This document shows, one piece after another, positions 44,499 to 54,066 of a stretch of 64,000 bases of DNA. Below the pieces are notes generated by a model, which ran no database searches, had not been told where the DNA came from, and saw nothing but the letters and a program-made list of their open reading frames with translations. Source of the DNA: Nocardia abscessus (GTDB lineage Bacteria > Actinomycetota > Actinomycetes > Mycobacteriales > Mycobacteriaceae). Every line of letters starts with the position of its first letter. Position 1 is the stretch's first letter. Position numbers and translations under genes: made by a program. Location of the stretch: positions 1,116,001 through 1,180,000 of the forward strand of contig NZ_JADLQO010000001.1 of the NCBI RefSeq assembly GCF_015477775.1, written 5' to 3'.

Positions 44499-45725
44499 AT
44501 GGCGAACGCTGCGTATCAGACGGCTCCGGTTTTCGAACTTCGCTCCGGGCCCACGTGGGCCTCGCCGTGGGAGATGTACGCGGCGCTGCGCGAGCACGAC
44601 CCCGTGCAGCACGTCGTACCGCCCGCGCGCCCGGAAAACGACTATTGGGTGCTCACTCGGCACGAGCACGTCTACGCGGCGGCGCGCGACAGCGACACGT
44701 ACTCCTCGCGCGACGGGCTGACGGTGGAGTACGGCGAACTCGACGAACTCAACCTGACCGACAACCCGCCGCTGGTGATGCAGGACCCGCCGCAGCACAC
44801 CGACTTTCGCAAACTCGTCGCGCGCGGGTTCACGCCGCGCCAGGTGGCGGAGGTCGAGCCGGTGGTTCGCCGGTTCGTGCGCGACCGGCTGGACGACATC
44901 GCGGCCCACGGCGGCGGCGACATAGCCAAAGAGCTGTTCAAGCCGCTGCCGAGCATGGTGGTCGCGTACTACCTCGGGGTGCCCGAGGAGGATCGGGCGA
45001 GGTTCGACGGGTGGACCGACGCCGTCGTCGCGGGCAGCATCGATCGGACGAACACCGAAGCGCAGGCGGCGTCGGCGGAGATGATGGGGTACTTCGCGGA
45101 GCTGATCAAACGCCGGCGCACCGATCCCGGCGACGACACCGTGTCACTGCTCGTCCAGGCCGGGATGGCCGCCGATGACACGGACGTGCGCGGCCTGGTC
45201 CAGATCCTCGCCTACACCTGGACCATGGTGGCGGGCGGCAACGACACCACCACGGGCCTGCTGGGCGGCGCTGTTCAACTGCTGCAACGGCATCCGGACC
45301 AGCGCGCCGCGCTCGCGGCGGAACCGGACCGGATTCGCGTCGCCGTGGAGGAGTTCGCCCGGCTCACCTCGCCGGTGCAGGGGCTGGCCCGCACGACGAC
45401 GCGCGATGTCGAACTGGCCGGGAAGACGGTGCCCGCGGGGCGCAAGGTGCTGCTGGTGTTCGGGTCCGCCAACCGGGACGAGCAGGCGTTCGGCGCGGAT
45501 GCCGCCGACCTCGACATAGACCGGAATCCGCAGCGCATCCTCACCTTCGGGCACGGTCCGCACCACTGCCTCGGCGCGGCCGCCGCGCGGATGCAGGCCC
45601 GGGTCGCGCTCGAGGAGTTGCTCGATCGGTTCCCCGAGTACGTGGTCGACATCGACGCGGTCGAGTATGCGAACGGTCCGTACGTCCGCAGGCCGACTAC
45701 TGTGCCGTTCCGGTGCACGGCGTGA
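44499..45725 (+). CDS. Cytochrome P450
   Basis: 408 aa. Heme cysteine Cys357 in FGHGPHHCLGAAAARM, oxygen-binding helix MVAGGNDTTTGLLGG, and ExxR in EEFARLTSP. It monooxygenates a hydrophobic substrate using ferredoxin and a reductase encoded elsewhere. ATG 44499 gives the normal start; a TTG at 44481 in frame is less likely. The KstR-type site upstream suggests a sterol or other steroid-pathway substrate; the next gene is a TetR regulator 37 nt downstream, so control by that protein is also possible. Confidence 0.93.
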   Translation: MANAAYQTAPVFELRSGPTWASPWEMYAALREHDPVQHVVPPARPENDYWVLTRHEHVYAAARDSDTYSSRDGLTVEYGELDELNLTDNPPLVMQDPPQHTDFRKLVARGFTPRQVAEVEPVVRRFVRDRLDDIAAHGGGDIAKELFKPLPSMVVAYYLGVPEEDRARFDGWTDAVVAGSIDRTNTEAQAASAEMMGYFAELIKRRRTDPGDDTVSLLVQAGMAADDTDVRGLVQILAYTWTMVAGGNDTTTGLLGGAVQLLQRHPDQRAALAAEPDRIRVAVEEFARLTSPVQGLARTTTRDVELAGKTVPAGRKVLLVFGSANRDEQAFGADAADLDIDRNPQRILTFGHGPHHCLGAAAARMQARVALEELLDRFPEYVVDIDAVEYANGPYVRRPTTVPFRCTA

Positions 45726-45762
45726 CCGCGCAGTGCCTCGATCCTGCCGGAAAGGACACCGC

Positions 45763-46353
45763 ATGAGTGGCGATTGGCTCGCCGACGGCCGTGCCGAACT
45801 GGCCGGTGAGCGCATCCTGGACGCGGTGCGCGCGCTGTTCATCGACAAGGGCGTCAGCGGAGTCGGCATGGCCGAAGTCGCCGACGCCGCAGGTTGTTCC
45901 AGGGCGACGCTGTATCGCTACTTCGAGAATCGCCAGGCGCTCTACGTGGGCTTCGCGGGCCGGGAGGCGCGTCAGCTGGTCGAGCGGGTCTGGCGCGACC
46001 GGGCGGTGCCTGCGAGCGCGGAGCCGGGGGAGCAGTTGCTCGGCACGTTGACCGCGTTGCTCGCCGAGGTGCGCAAAACGCCGCATCTGGCGGTCTGGTT
46101 CGAACCGTCCAACGCGGGGATCGTCGCCCAGCTGGCGAATTCGCCGGGCGTTGTCGACGCGCTCGCCACGGACTTCGTCGCCGGATTCCGCCCCGGGCTG
46201 TCCGCGCTCGCGGCCGAGCGCGTCGGTCGGTGGGTGGTGCGGGCGATGGTGTCGCTGCTGACCCTGCCCGGCGCGGGCGAAGACGAGGAGCGGGCGATGC
46301 TGCGGAATTTCGTGCTGCCGTTCCTGCTCGACGAGCGCACCGTGGTCGACTGA
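45763..46353 (+). CDS. TetR-family regulator
   Basis: 196 aa. The helix-turn-helix reads ILDAVRALFIDKGVSGVGMAEVADAAGCSRATLYRYFENRQALYVGF, followed by a helical ligand domain. ATG 45763 has AAAGGAC upstream. It lies 37 nt after the P450 on the same strand, so it may be its cotranscribed regulator. Convergent with the flavin monooxygenase, 67 nt apart. Effector unknown. Confidence 0.9.
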   Translation: MSGDWLADGRAELAGERILDAVRALFIDKGVSGVGMAEVADAAGCSRATLYRYFENRQALYVGFAGREARQLVERVWRDRAVPASAEPGEQLLGTLTALLAEVRKTPHLAVWFEPSNAGIVAQLANSPGVVDALATDFVAGFRPGLSALAAERVGRWVVRAMVSLLTLPGAGEDEERAMLRNFVLPFLLDERTVVD

Positions 46354-46420
46354 TCCCGGTACGTCATCGACGCCAGACGCGACGAACTCCGGTCGAAGCG
46401 TGCGCCAACGGTTCACGGGT

Positions 46421-47659
46421 TCAGTTGCCCACGGTCACCGTCGCGTAGTCGGGCAGATCGTAGGTCTCGGTCTTGCTGAGCATCCGCATCAGGACCGGAC
46501 GCATCGCCTTCGACATCATCAGCCTGCTGACTGCGTGCCCCGCGCGAATGCCGAAGCGTGACTTGGGCGTCATGGCGCTCAGGCCGCCCGGCTGCAACTG
46601 CTGGGCCTTCTTCACGAAGGGGCGCAGCACCTCTTCGTAGCGGGCCAGCCCCGCTGCGGGGTTGTCGGCGTGCGCGGCGAGCTCACCGGCGAGGACGTAC
46701 GCGCCGACCAGCGCCATGGCGGTGCCCTGCCCCGTGAGCGGTGAGCCGCAGTATCCCGCGTCACCGAGCAGGACCACCCGGCCCTGCACCCAGCTCGGCA
46801 TATCGATCCTGGCCAGCTCGTCGAAGTAGAAGTCCGGCGCCTCCGACGCGGCCGCCGCGATGCGGGCCGACTCCCAGCCGCCGCCGGCCAGGCGCTCGCG
46901 GATGAACTGCTGCTGTGCCGCGACGTCCCGGCGCAGCGCGGGATCCGCCGCGGTGCGGATCACGACGAGCGCCTTGCAGGTGCTGGGGTCGGCGTCGGGC
47001 CGCATGCCCAATCCCGTTGCGCCGACCAGCGAATGCATGGTGAACCAGTGCGGCTCCAGGTCTCGCGGCCGCGGCAGTGTGAAGAACGACATGTATCCGC
47101 CCAGGTACGTCGCGAACTCCTCCTCGGGGCCGAACACCATCCGGCGCGTGGCGGAGTGCAGGCCGTCCGCGCCGATCACGATGTCGAATCGCTCGGCGAC
47201 GCCGGAGGCGAACGTGACGTCGACGCCCGCGTCGTCCTGCCGGATCTCGGTGATCCACTCCCCGTACCGGTAATCGACCCCGCCTTCCGCGGCGAGCAGG
47301 TCGAGCAGCACCTGGTTGAGATCGCCACGGGTGATCTCGATTTCGGCGACCGCGCCCTTGCCGTCGAAGAGCTCGGCGGACATGCGGAGGATCTCCCGGC
47401 CCGCGTCGTCGACGTACTTCATGCCGCGCTCGTCGAGCTGGTATTCGCGGATGCCGGGCATCATGCCCATGCGCTCGGCCACTTCCCGGCTCGGTCCGCG
47501 CAGGTCGACGGCCTGCCCGCCCGGCCGCGGCGCCGCGGCGCGCTCCACCACGGTGGCCCGGATACCGGACCGGAGCAGTTGCAGCGCAACGGCGTTGCCC
47601 CCGATACCGCCGCCTGCGACGAGCACGCGGAGCTGACTGCTGACGGACTTGGCGCTCAT
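46421..47659 (-). CDS. FAD-dependent aromatic monooxygenase-like protein
   Basis: 412 aa. Dinucleotide motif VLVAGGGIGGNAVALQLLRSG, the DG motif FDIVIGADGLHSATRRMVFG, and the FAD ribityl motif GRVVLLGDAGYCGSPLTGQGTAMALVGAYVLAGEL are the three signatures of the group A flavin monooxygenases, which hydroxylate phenols or antibiotics such as rifampicin and tetracycline. ATG 47659 has GAGGAA upstream; ATG 47677 adds six residues. Three operator-like repeats lie before it, pointing to a drug- or substrate-responsive regulator. Confidence 0.92.
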   Translation of the reverse strand: MSAKSVSSQLRVLVAGGGIGGNAVALQLLRSGIRATVVERAAAPRPGGQAVDLRGPSREVAERMGMMPGIREYQLDERGMKYVDDAGREILRMSAELFDGKGAVAEIEITRGDLNQVLLDLLAAEGGVDYRYGEWITEIRQDDAGVDVTFASGVAERFDIVIGADGLHSATRRMVFGPEEEFATYLGGYMSFFTLPRPRDLEPHWFTMHSLVGATGLGMRPDADPSTCKALVVIRTAADPALRRDVAAQQQFIRERLAGGGWESARIAAAASEAPDFYFDELARIDMPSWVQGRVVLLGDAGYCGSPLTGQGTAMALVGAYVLAGELAAHADNPAAGLARYEEVLRPFVKKAQQLQPGGLSAMTPKSRFGIRAGHAVSRLMMSKAMRPVLMRMLSKTETYDLPDYATVTVGN

Positions 47660-47694
47660 GATTTCCTCGAATCCCATTGGTTGATCGTACGTCT

Positions 47695-47744
47695 CAGACA
47701 TATGTCTAACACAGGCTGGCACAAGTGTCTAGCACAAATGTCTA
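47695..47744 (-). promoter_or_regulatory. Three TAGACA-N2-TGTCTA-like operators before the monooxygenase
   Basis: The 14-mers at 47695-47708 (CAGACATATGTCTA), 47718-47731 (GGCACAAGTGTCTA) and 47731-47744 (AGCACAAATGTCTA) share the core ACA-N2-TGTCTA; the first is a 12-bp perfect palindrome. They sit 36-85 nt before the ATG. A TetR-type repressor binding as several dimers is the natural reading; the regulator is not identified in the window. Confidence 0.6.
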
Positions 47745-47762
47745 ATCCAGTGGGCCGAAGAA

Positions 47763-47799
47763 GGGCCGTGGCGGCGAGGAGTTCTCGCCACCACGGCCC
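47763..47799 (-). terminator. Terminator of the GntR-urea carboxylase operon
   Basis: GGGCCGTGG (47763-47771) pairs with CCACGGCCC (47791-47799) and GGCGAG (47773-47778) with CTCGCC (47784-47789), with a 5-nt loop. It lies 17 nt past the allophanate hydrolase stop. Confidence 0.75.
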
Positions 47800-47816
47800 T
47801 CGGTGGGGTACCGCAG

Positions 47817-49541
47817 CTAGGAGCGATGTTGCAGGTACGTGCGCCAGCTCGCGTGGTGGGTGATGTCGGTAGCGGTGCTCGCGGCTTCGTGGGTGCAGCT
47901 GAAGCCGACCACGTCGCGGCCGTCGTCGAGTTCGATGCTGGTCAGGGCCATGGGAGGGGGCAGTTCGGCGAGGAAGCCGCCCAGTCCGGCGGTGGAGACG
48001 CGAAAGAGTTCGCCCTCGATCGCAGCGCCGCGACCCGGCCCGTGACGCACCAGTCCCGGCTTGGGCGGCGTGGTGTCCAGTGCGGTGAGGCGGTAGGCGT
48101 CGGTGGTGCGGATGCCGCCGAGAAAGCGGGCGCCGAGCTGTTCGAGCTGCCAGTGCAGCGGTTGTCCACGCAGGTGCGCCCCGAAGACGGCCAAGTCGAC
48201 GCCACGGTCGACAAGTAGTGGCGCGCTGTCGAGTCCGAGCAGGCGGGCGGCGAGGTCGATCGCCACCTGATCGGCGAATGCCGGGGTGACCAGCATGACT
48301 CCGAACGGCGCGCCGTCGGCGGTCGATGCGCCAGGGATGGCGACCGCGGCCATGTCCAGCAGATTGCAGAAATTGGTGTACGTGCCCATCCGCCGGTTGA
48401 TCTCGATCGGATCGGCTTGCACCGCGGCGATACTCGGGTGCTCGGTGGTTGTCGGCAACAGCAGTGCGTCGAAGCCGTGCAGCAGTTCGGCCGCCGCCGC
48501 TTTCGCCCGGGCGAGCGTGTCGAGATCGGCGGCGAACGCCGGGGCGGTCTTCGCTCGCGCGGCGCCGATGATCGCGGCGACCGTGGGATCGCCGCTCGCG
48601 GGGGCGGTGTCCAGGAACGCGCCGACCGCGGCATAGCGTTCGGCGACGAGTGCGCCGTCGTAGAGCAGCAGCGCGGCGTCGAGCAGGGCGGAGATGTCGA
48701 TCTCCTCGGTCTTCGCGCCTGTGTCGGCGACCCCGGCGACGGTGCGGGCGAACGCTTCCCGATACGGCTCGCTGAGCGCGGCCAGATCTTCCGCGCGCGG
48801 CACGGCGACGCGCGGCGCGAGCGGTGCGGCCAGCCGGACGTCGGCGGGCCAGCTCCGGCTGCGCGGGTCGCGCGGCTCCGGGCCCGCCATCACCGCGGCC
48901 GCGGTCACCGCCAGGTCGAGGTCGGCGGCGAAGACCGTCACGGCGTCGTAATCGGCGCAGGCGGGCACGGTTCCGTGCGCCGGGATCACACCCAGCGTCG
49001 CCTTGATGCCGATGATCCCGTGCAGCGCCGCGGGCACGCGACCGGACCCGGCGGTGTCGGTGCCGACGCCGATGTCGGCGACGCCGAGCGCGATCGCCGC
49101 CGCGGAACCGGAACTCGAACCGCCCGACACCAGCTCCGGGTCCAGGGCGTTGCGCACCGCGCCGTACGGGCTGCGCGTCCCGACCAGGCCCGTGGCGAAC
49201 TGGTCCAGGTTCGTCTTGCCCAGCACCAGCGCGCCCGCCGCGGTCAATCGCTCGATCGCCGCCGCGGTCACCTCCGGCAGGTAGGCGAACTCGGGGCAGG
49301 CCGCGGTGGTCGGCAGGCCGGCCACATCGATGTTGTCCTTGACCGCCACCAACATTCCGGCCAGCGGCAAGGTCTCCCCGGCGGCGAGCCGCCGCGCGAG
49401 CGCGGCCGCTTCGGCGGCGACCTCGGGTTCCGGTCGCAGCGTGATCCACACCTCCGGCCGATCGACCTCGGCGATCCGCCGATAAGCGGCTGCGACGCGT
49501 TCGACGGGGCCGGCCGTGTTGCCTAGGACGCCTGAGGGCAT
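47817..49541 (-). CDS. atzF: Allophanate hydrolase
   Basis: 574 aa. N-terminal amidase-signature domain with the catalytic Lys in VAVKDNIDVAG, the Ser-cisSer-Lys triad completed by VSGGSSSGSAAAIALG, and the C-terminal AtzF-specific domain (FGAHLRGQPLHWQLEQLGARFLGG). It splits allophanate into two ammonia and two CO2. ATG 49541 starts directly after the TGA of the carboxylase gene (TGAATG). In the cytoplasm, together with the carboxylase, it replaces urease. Confidence 0.95.
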   Translation of the reverse strand: MPSGVLGNTAGPVERVAAAYRRIAEVDRPEVWITLRPEPEVAAEAAALARRLAAGETLPLAGMLVAVKDNIDVAGLPTTAACPEFAYLPEVTAAAIERLTAAGALVLGKTNLDQFATGLVGTRSPYGAVRNALDPELVSGGSSSGSAAAIALGVADIGVGTDTAGSGRVPAALHGIIGIKATLGVIPAHGTVPACADYDAVTVFAADLDLAVTAAAVMAGPEPRDPRSRSWPADVRLAAPLAPRVAVPRAEDLAALSEPYREAFARTVAGVADTGAKTEEIDISALLDAALLLYDGALVAERYAAVGAFLDTAPASGDPTVAAIIGAARAKTAPAFAADLDTLARAKAAAAELLHGFDALLLPTTTEHPSIAAVQADPIEINRRMGTYTNFCNLLDMAAVAIPGASTADGAPFGVMLVTPAFADQVAIDLAARLLGLDSAPLLVDRGVDLAVFGAHLRGQPLHWQLEQLGARFLGGIRTTDAYRLTALDTTPPKPGLVRHGPGRGAAIEGELFRVSTAGLGGFLAELPPPMALTSIELDDGRDVVGFSCTHEAASTATDITHHASWRTYLQHRS

Positions 49542-52500
49542 TCAGTCGACTCCGATCACTACTAGGGGAGTACCCGGCTCCACCTTGGCGCCGGGGGTGG
49601 TCAGGACCTTCAGCACGGTGCCGTCGGCTGGGCTGTGCACAGGTAGTTCGAGTTTCATCGCCTCCAGGACAGCGACCGGCGCACCGGCCGTGACGCGTTG
49701 TCCCGTTTCGACCTCCACCCGCCAGACGTTGCCGACCATCGGCGCGGTCACCACGCCCGCGTCGGCGGGTAGTCCGGCCAGCGGGTCCTCGACCGGTGCG
49801 GCGACCGGCGCGACGGTGGTGCGTTCGAATTCGCCGGCCGCACGCCACGCTCGCTTCTCCGCCTCGAACGCGGCGGCCTGCCTGGTCTCGAACTCGGCGA
49901 TGGAGTCGGCCTCGGTGCGCAGCAGCCGCACATGGTCCGCGAGGGCGAAACTGCCCTCGCTCACCTCCGCGTCGAACCTGCCCGCCTCGGCCGCCGCACG
50001 GTATTCGAGCAACTGCCCGGCGTCGACCGGCTCCCAGACGATGCGATCGAAGAACCGGAACAGCCAGGGCGTGCCCACTTCGAACGGCGCGGACTGCCGA
50101 TAGCTGGACCAGATCGGCACGGTGCGGCCGATCAACTGGTAGCCGCCGGGGGAGGCCATTCCGTAGACGCACAGATACTTGCCGCCGATGCCGACGGCGT
50201 CGGACGGGGTCCAGGTGCGCGCCGGGTTGTACTTGGTGGTGACCAGGCGGTGTCGCGGATCGAGCGGAACCGCCAGCGGCGCACCAAGATACACGTCGCC
50301 CAGGCCGAGGACCAGGTATTCGGCGTCGAACACGGTGGTGCGCACGTCCTCGACGCTGTCGAGCCCGTTGATGCGGCGGATGAACTCGATGTTCGACGGC
50401 AGCCAGGGCGCGGTGTCGCGCACGCCGCTGCGATAGCGGTCGATCGCCTCGGCGATGGACGGGTCGTCGAACGACAGCGGCAGCCGGATGGTGCGGCTGG
50501 GCACCACCAGGTCGGTCGTGGCGGGTAGGTCGAGTTCGAGTTCGGCCAACGTGCCGAGCAATCGATACTGCGGCAGCACCTCGGGATCGAAGTGGATGTG
50601 CAGGGATCGGACGCCGGGGGTCACGTCGAGAATGCCGGGCAGCCGGGCGCCCGCGAGCGCCTCGGCCAGTGCGTGCACCCGCATGCGCAGTCCGAGATCG
50701 AGCACCATCTCGCCGTATTCGACCAGGACGTTGTCGTCCCCGCCGCGCAGGTACCGCACACCCGGCCGGTCCTGCGCCGCCTCGACGCCGCCGAGAATCC
50801 CGCGATCACGCAGGGCCGCGGAAGAATCGGGGACCAGGCCCGGCACGCGGCTGCTGTCGGACGCGCGCAACGCGGCCGCCTTCTCGTCATCGACCGGCAC
50901 GAAGCGCACCGAGTCGCCGGGACGCAGCTGCCCCATCCGCCAGCGATGCGCGGACACCACGGTGAGCGGGCAGGCGAAGCCGCCGAGGCTGGGGCCGTCC
51001 GGCCCGAGCAGGATGGGCGTGTCACCGGAGACGTTCAACGCGCCCACGCTGTAGGGGTTGTCGTGCAGGTTGGACGGGTGCAGCCCGGCGTCGCCGCCGT
51101 CGGTCCGCGACCAGGCCGGTTTCGGCCCCTCCAGGCGGATGCCGGTGCGGTTGGCGTGGCTGGCGACCCGCCACGGGTGCGTGCAGAACTGGGTCATGTC
51201 GGCGTCGGTGAAGTACGCGGGCGAGGTCTGCGGACCGACCCCGACCGCGAGCTGCCAGTCGTGGGTGAATTCCGGCCGGTCACCCGGCGGCACCGCGGCG
51301 GGCGTGCCGAGGGCGTCGGCGGCGGTCGGGGCGATGCCGAGCACGTCACCTGTGGCGACCGCTTTTCCGGTCACCCCGCCGAATCCGCCGAGGGTGAAGG
51401 TGGCCGCGCTGCCGTGATACAGCGGAGCGTCGATGCCACCGCGCACCGCCAGATAGGTGCGCAGTCCGGTGTCGTTGGGTGCGCCGATATCCAGCACCGC
51501 GCCCGCGGCCACCGTGATCGGCTCCCACATGGCCACCGGGTGGCCGTCCACCAGCACGGGTGTCGGTGCGCCGGTCACGCACACGACGGTGGTGTCGGAG
51601 AAACGCAATTGCGGGCCCTGCAAGGTGCATTCGAGCGCGGGGACGCCGACCGGATTGCCGACCGCCGTGTTGGCCAGGGTGAAGGAAAGGTCGTCCATCG
51701 GACCGGACGGCGGAATGCCGACCTCCCACAGGCCGATTCGGCCGGGATAGTCCTGCACCGTGGTCATGGTCCCGCCGCGCAGCACATCGATGCGCCGCCC
51801 GACCGGGCGAATCTCGGCCAGCGTCGTGGTGGTGTGCTCGGTGGCCAGTACCCGGGCGTCGCCTGTGGCTTGGCGCAGTTGGGGCAGATTCGTTTGCACG
51901 CCGTAGATCCGCGTCGCGACGAGCGCGGTGCGCAGTGCGGCGAACGCGTCCGTCCGGTTCTCGCCCGAACTGATCACCTTGGCCAGCAGCGGGTCGTAAT
52001 ACGGACTGACCTCCGAGCCGGTGGCTACCCAGGTGTCGACCCGGACCTCGGCCGGGAAGTGCGCGGCCGTGACCAGCCCCGCGCTCGGGCGGTAATCGTG
52101 GCCGGGATCCTCCGCGTAGACGCGCGCCTCCACCGCGTGGCCGGTGATCACCGGTCCGCTCTCGGGCAGTTCGTCCACCATCGAGGTGTCGCCGCCGGCC
52201 AGGCGCAACATCCATTCCACCAGGTCGACGCCGGTCACCGCTTCGGTGACCGGATGTTCGACCTGAAGGCGGGTGTTCATCTCCAGGAACGACGCGGTGC
52301 CGTCGTCGGCGTCGTACACGAACTCCACCGTCCCGGCCGAGCGGTACCCGACCGAGCGGGCGAGTTCGCGGGACGCGGCCAGCAGGCGCTCCGACATCGC
52401 CGCGGTGAGTCCCGGCGCGGGTGCCTCCTCGATCACCTTCTGGTTCCGGCGTTGCAGCGAGCAGTCCCTGGTGCCGAGGCTGACGACGCGACCGTGGCCG

Positions 52501-53153
52501 TCGCCGAACAGCTGCACCTCGATGTGCCTGGCGCGTGCGACGAAGCGTTCCAGGAACACGCCCGTCGAACCGAAGTTCGACGCCGCGATGCGCTGCACGC
52601 GCTCGTAGGCCGCGCGCACCTTGTCCGGGCCGAAGCAAGCCTGCATGCCGATGCCGCCACCGCCGCCGACCGCCTTCAGCATCACGGGAAAGCCGATCCG
52701 CTCCGCCTCGGCGACCGCGTGATCGGCCGATTCGAGTAGATCGCTGCCCGGAATGAGCGGCACGCCGACCGCGCGTGCCGCCGTGCGGGCGGTGTGTTTG
52801 TCACCGAAGACGCGCAGCTGTTCGGGAGTCGGTCCGACGAACGCGATTCCCGCGTCCGACACCGCGGCGGCGAAATCCGCGTTCTCCGAGAGGAATCCGT
52901 AGCCGGGATGGATCGCCCCGGCTCCGGTCTCCAGCGCCGCCTCGACCACCAGGTCGGCGCGCAGATAGGACTCCGCCGCCGGTCCCGGACCCAGACGCAC
53001 CGCCACATCGGCCATTTCGACATGGGCGGCGCCCACGTCGGCGTCGGAGTACACCGCGACCGTCTTCAACCCGAGCGTCCGTGCGCTACGCATGACGCGG
53101 CAGGCGATCTCGCCGCGGTTGGCGACGAGCACCGTATCGAATTCCAGCCCCAC
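49542..53153 (-). CDS. uca: Urea (or guanidine) carboxylase
   Basis: 1203 aa. Domains in order: ATP-grasp biotin carboxylase (1-450; VLVANRGEIACRVMRSARTLG, ATP region GGGGGIGMQACFG), the KipI/KipA-like carboxyltransferase (~465-1020; GPMDDLSFTLANTAVGNP, HIHFDPEVLP), and a biotinyl domain with Lys ~1168 in EAMKLELP. It carboxylates urea to allophanate with ATP and bicarbonate. Some proteins with this architecture act on guanidine instead; the deciding residues were not checked. ATG 53153, 12 nt after the GntR stop. Confidence 0.94.
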   Translation of the reverse strand: MGLEFDTVLVANRGEIACRVMRSARTLGLKTVAVYSDADVGAAHVEMADVAVRLGPGPAAESYLRADLVVEAALETGAGAIHPGYGFLSENADFAAAVSDAGIAFVGPTPEQLRVFGDKHTARTAARAVGVPLIPGSDLLESADHAVAEAERIGFPVMLKAVGGGGGIGMQACFGPDKVRAAYERVQRIAASNFGSTGVFLERFVARARHIEVQLFGDGHGRVVSLGTRDCSLQRRNQKVIEEAPAPGLTAAMSERLLAASRELARSVGYRSAGTVEFVYDADDGTASFLEMNTRLQVEHPVTEAVTGVDLVEWMLRLAGGDTSMVDELPESGPVITGHAVEARVYAEDPGHDYRPSAGLVTAAHFPAEVRVDTWVATGSEVSPYYDPLLAKVISSGENRTDAFAALRTALVATRIYGVQTNLPQLRQATGDARVLATEHTTTTLAEIRPVGRRIDVLRGGTMTTVQDYPGRIGLWEVGIPPSGPMDDLSFTLANTAVGNPVGVPALECTLQGPQLRFSDTTVVCVTGAPTPVLVDGHPVAMWEPITVAAGAVLDIGAPNDTGLRTYLAVRGGIDAPLYHGSAATFTLGGFGGVTGKAVATGDVLGIAPTAADALGTPAAVPPGDRPEFTHDWQLAVGVGPQTSPAYFTDADMTQFCTHPWRVASHANRTGIRLEGPKPAWSRTDGGDAGLHPSNLHDNPYSVGALNVSGDTPILLGPDGPSLGGFACPLTVVSAHRWRMGQLRPGDSVRFVPVDDEKAAALRASDSSRVPGLVPDSSAALRDRGILGGVEAAQDRPGVRYLRGGDDNVLVEYGEMVLDLGLRMRVHALAEALAGARLPGILDVTPGVRSLHIHFDPEVLPQYRLLGTLAELELDLPATTDLVVPSRTIRLPLSFDDPSIAEAIDRYRSGVRDTAPWLPSNIEFIRRINGLDSVEDVRTTVFDAEYLVLGLGDVYLGAPLAVPLDPRHRLVTTKYNPARTWTPSDAVGIGGKYLCVYGMASPGGYQLIGRTVPIWSSYRQSAPFEVGTPWLFRFFDRIVWEPVDAGQLLEYRAAAEAGRFDAEVSEGSFALADHVRLLRTEADSIAEFETRQAAAFEAEKRAWRAAGEFERTTVAPVAAPVEDPLAGLPADAGVVTAPMVGNVWRVEVETGQRVTAGAPVAVLEAMKLELPVHSPADGTVLKVLTTPGAKVEPGTPLVVIGVD

Positions 53154-53165
53154 AACCGCTCCCTG

Positions 53166-53873
53166 CTAATCCGTGGCCAGCGACATCGCCGTGATCGCGC
53201 GGGTGACCCGTTCGAGCACCACGTCCAGCGATTCACCGATGTGCGTGTGCAGCAGCCGGTAGGCCAGCGGGAGATCGTCGGCCAGCACGGCGTCCAGGAT
53301 GCCGAGATGCTCGGCGATGGTTGTCTCGATCCGGTTGTTGACCATGAAGTCGTACATGCGCACGTGGCGGATGCGGGAGTTCACCGCTTTGAGCGCGCGC
53401 ACCATCTCGGTGTTGCCCGCCGAGGTGAGCAGCGTGACGTGGAATTCCTCGTCGCGCACCACGAAACCGGGTTCCTGTTCGGGCGGATCGGCGCGCAATT
53501 CCAGCCAGGCGGCGCGCTCGGCTTCCAGCAGTTCCCGATCGTGCGTGACGGCCGGGTTGGTCATGGCGCGCTGGAGGCCGCCCAATTCCAAAGTGATTCG
53601 CAGTTCGTACAGGTCACGGATCAGGGGAATGCTCGGGCGCACCGGACTGAAGCCGTATTCTTCGCGTTGCAGCAGTCCGTCCGAGCACAGGACGGTCAGA
53701 GCTTCGCGAATCGGTGTGCGCGAGATACCGAATCGCGCCGACAGTTTCGGCTCGGTCAGGCGTTCGCCGAACTTGATGTCCCCGTTCATGAGCTCGCTGC
53801 GCAGGGCCGCGTACACCACGTCGCGCAGCGGTTTGCCCGCCGCGTCCGCCAAGGTGGCTATCCGTGTCGACAT
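53166..53873 (-). CDS. GntR-family (FCD) regulator of the urea carboxylase operon
   Basis: 235 aa. Winged helix LRDVVYAALRSELMNGDIKFGERLTEPKLSARFGISRTPIREALTVLCSDGLL at the N-terminus and an FCD ligand domain with the usual His/Asp/Arg metal-site residues (e.g. FHVTLLTSAGN, EHLGILDAVLADD). It is the first gene of the operon with the carboxylase and hydrolase. The promoter has a small palindrome GTATAC at 53878-53883 that may be part of its own operator. The effector may be urea, allophanate or a related compound. Confidence 0.9.
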   Translation of the reverse strand: MSTRIATLADAAGKPLRDVVYAALRSELMNGDIKFGERLTEPKLSARFGISRTPIREALTVLCSDGLLQREEYGFSPVRPSIPLIRDLYELRITLELGGLQRAMTNPAVTHDRELLEAERAAWLELRADPPEQEPGFVVRDEEFHVTLLTSAGNTEMVRALKAVNSRIRHVRMYDFMVNNRIETTIAEHLGILDAVLADDLPLAYRLLHTHIGESLDVVLERVTRAITAMSLATD

Positions 53874-54066
53874 GGCTGTATACGCTATTGACCTCGCATT
53901 TCGGTGGCGTGTCCGTAAGTTATCGCCGCGTTAGCGTCTGCTCACCGCGCCGGGTGCGACGATGTGCCCCGACGTGGGCGGATACCGCGGGGCGAAACGG
54001 AATCCGGCGCGGGCTCGACAGAGTTGTCGAGTCGGTTGTCCCTCAGCGAATCACCAAGGAGACGGT

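Noticed and set aside
47656..50172. Long open frame (838 codons) on the minus strand across allophanate hydrolase and the carboxylase 3' end
   Set aside because: It is out of frame with the two recognised enzymes, is Arg/Gly-rich as expected of a GC-rich shadow frame, and has no domain similarity.
53878..53883. GTATAC as a GntR operator
   Set aside because: Six bases are too few to call a site on their own; mentioned only as a possible part of an operator.
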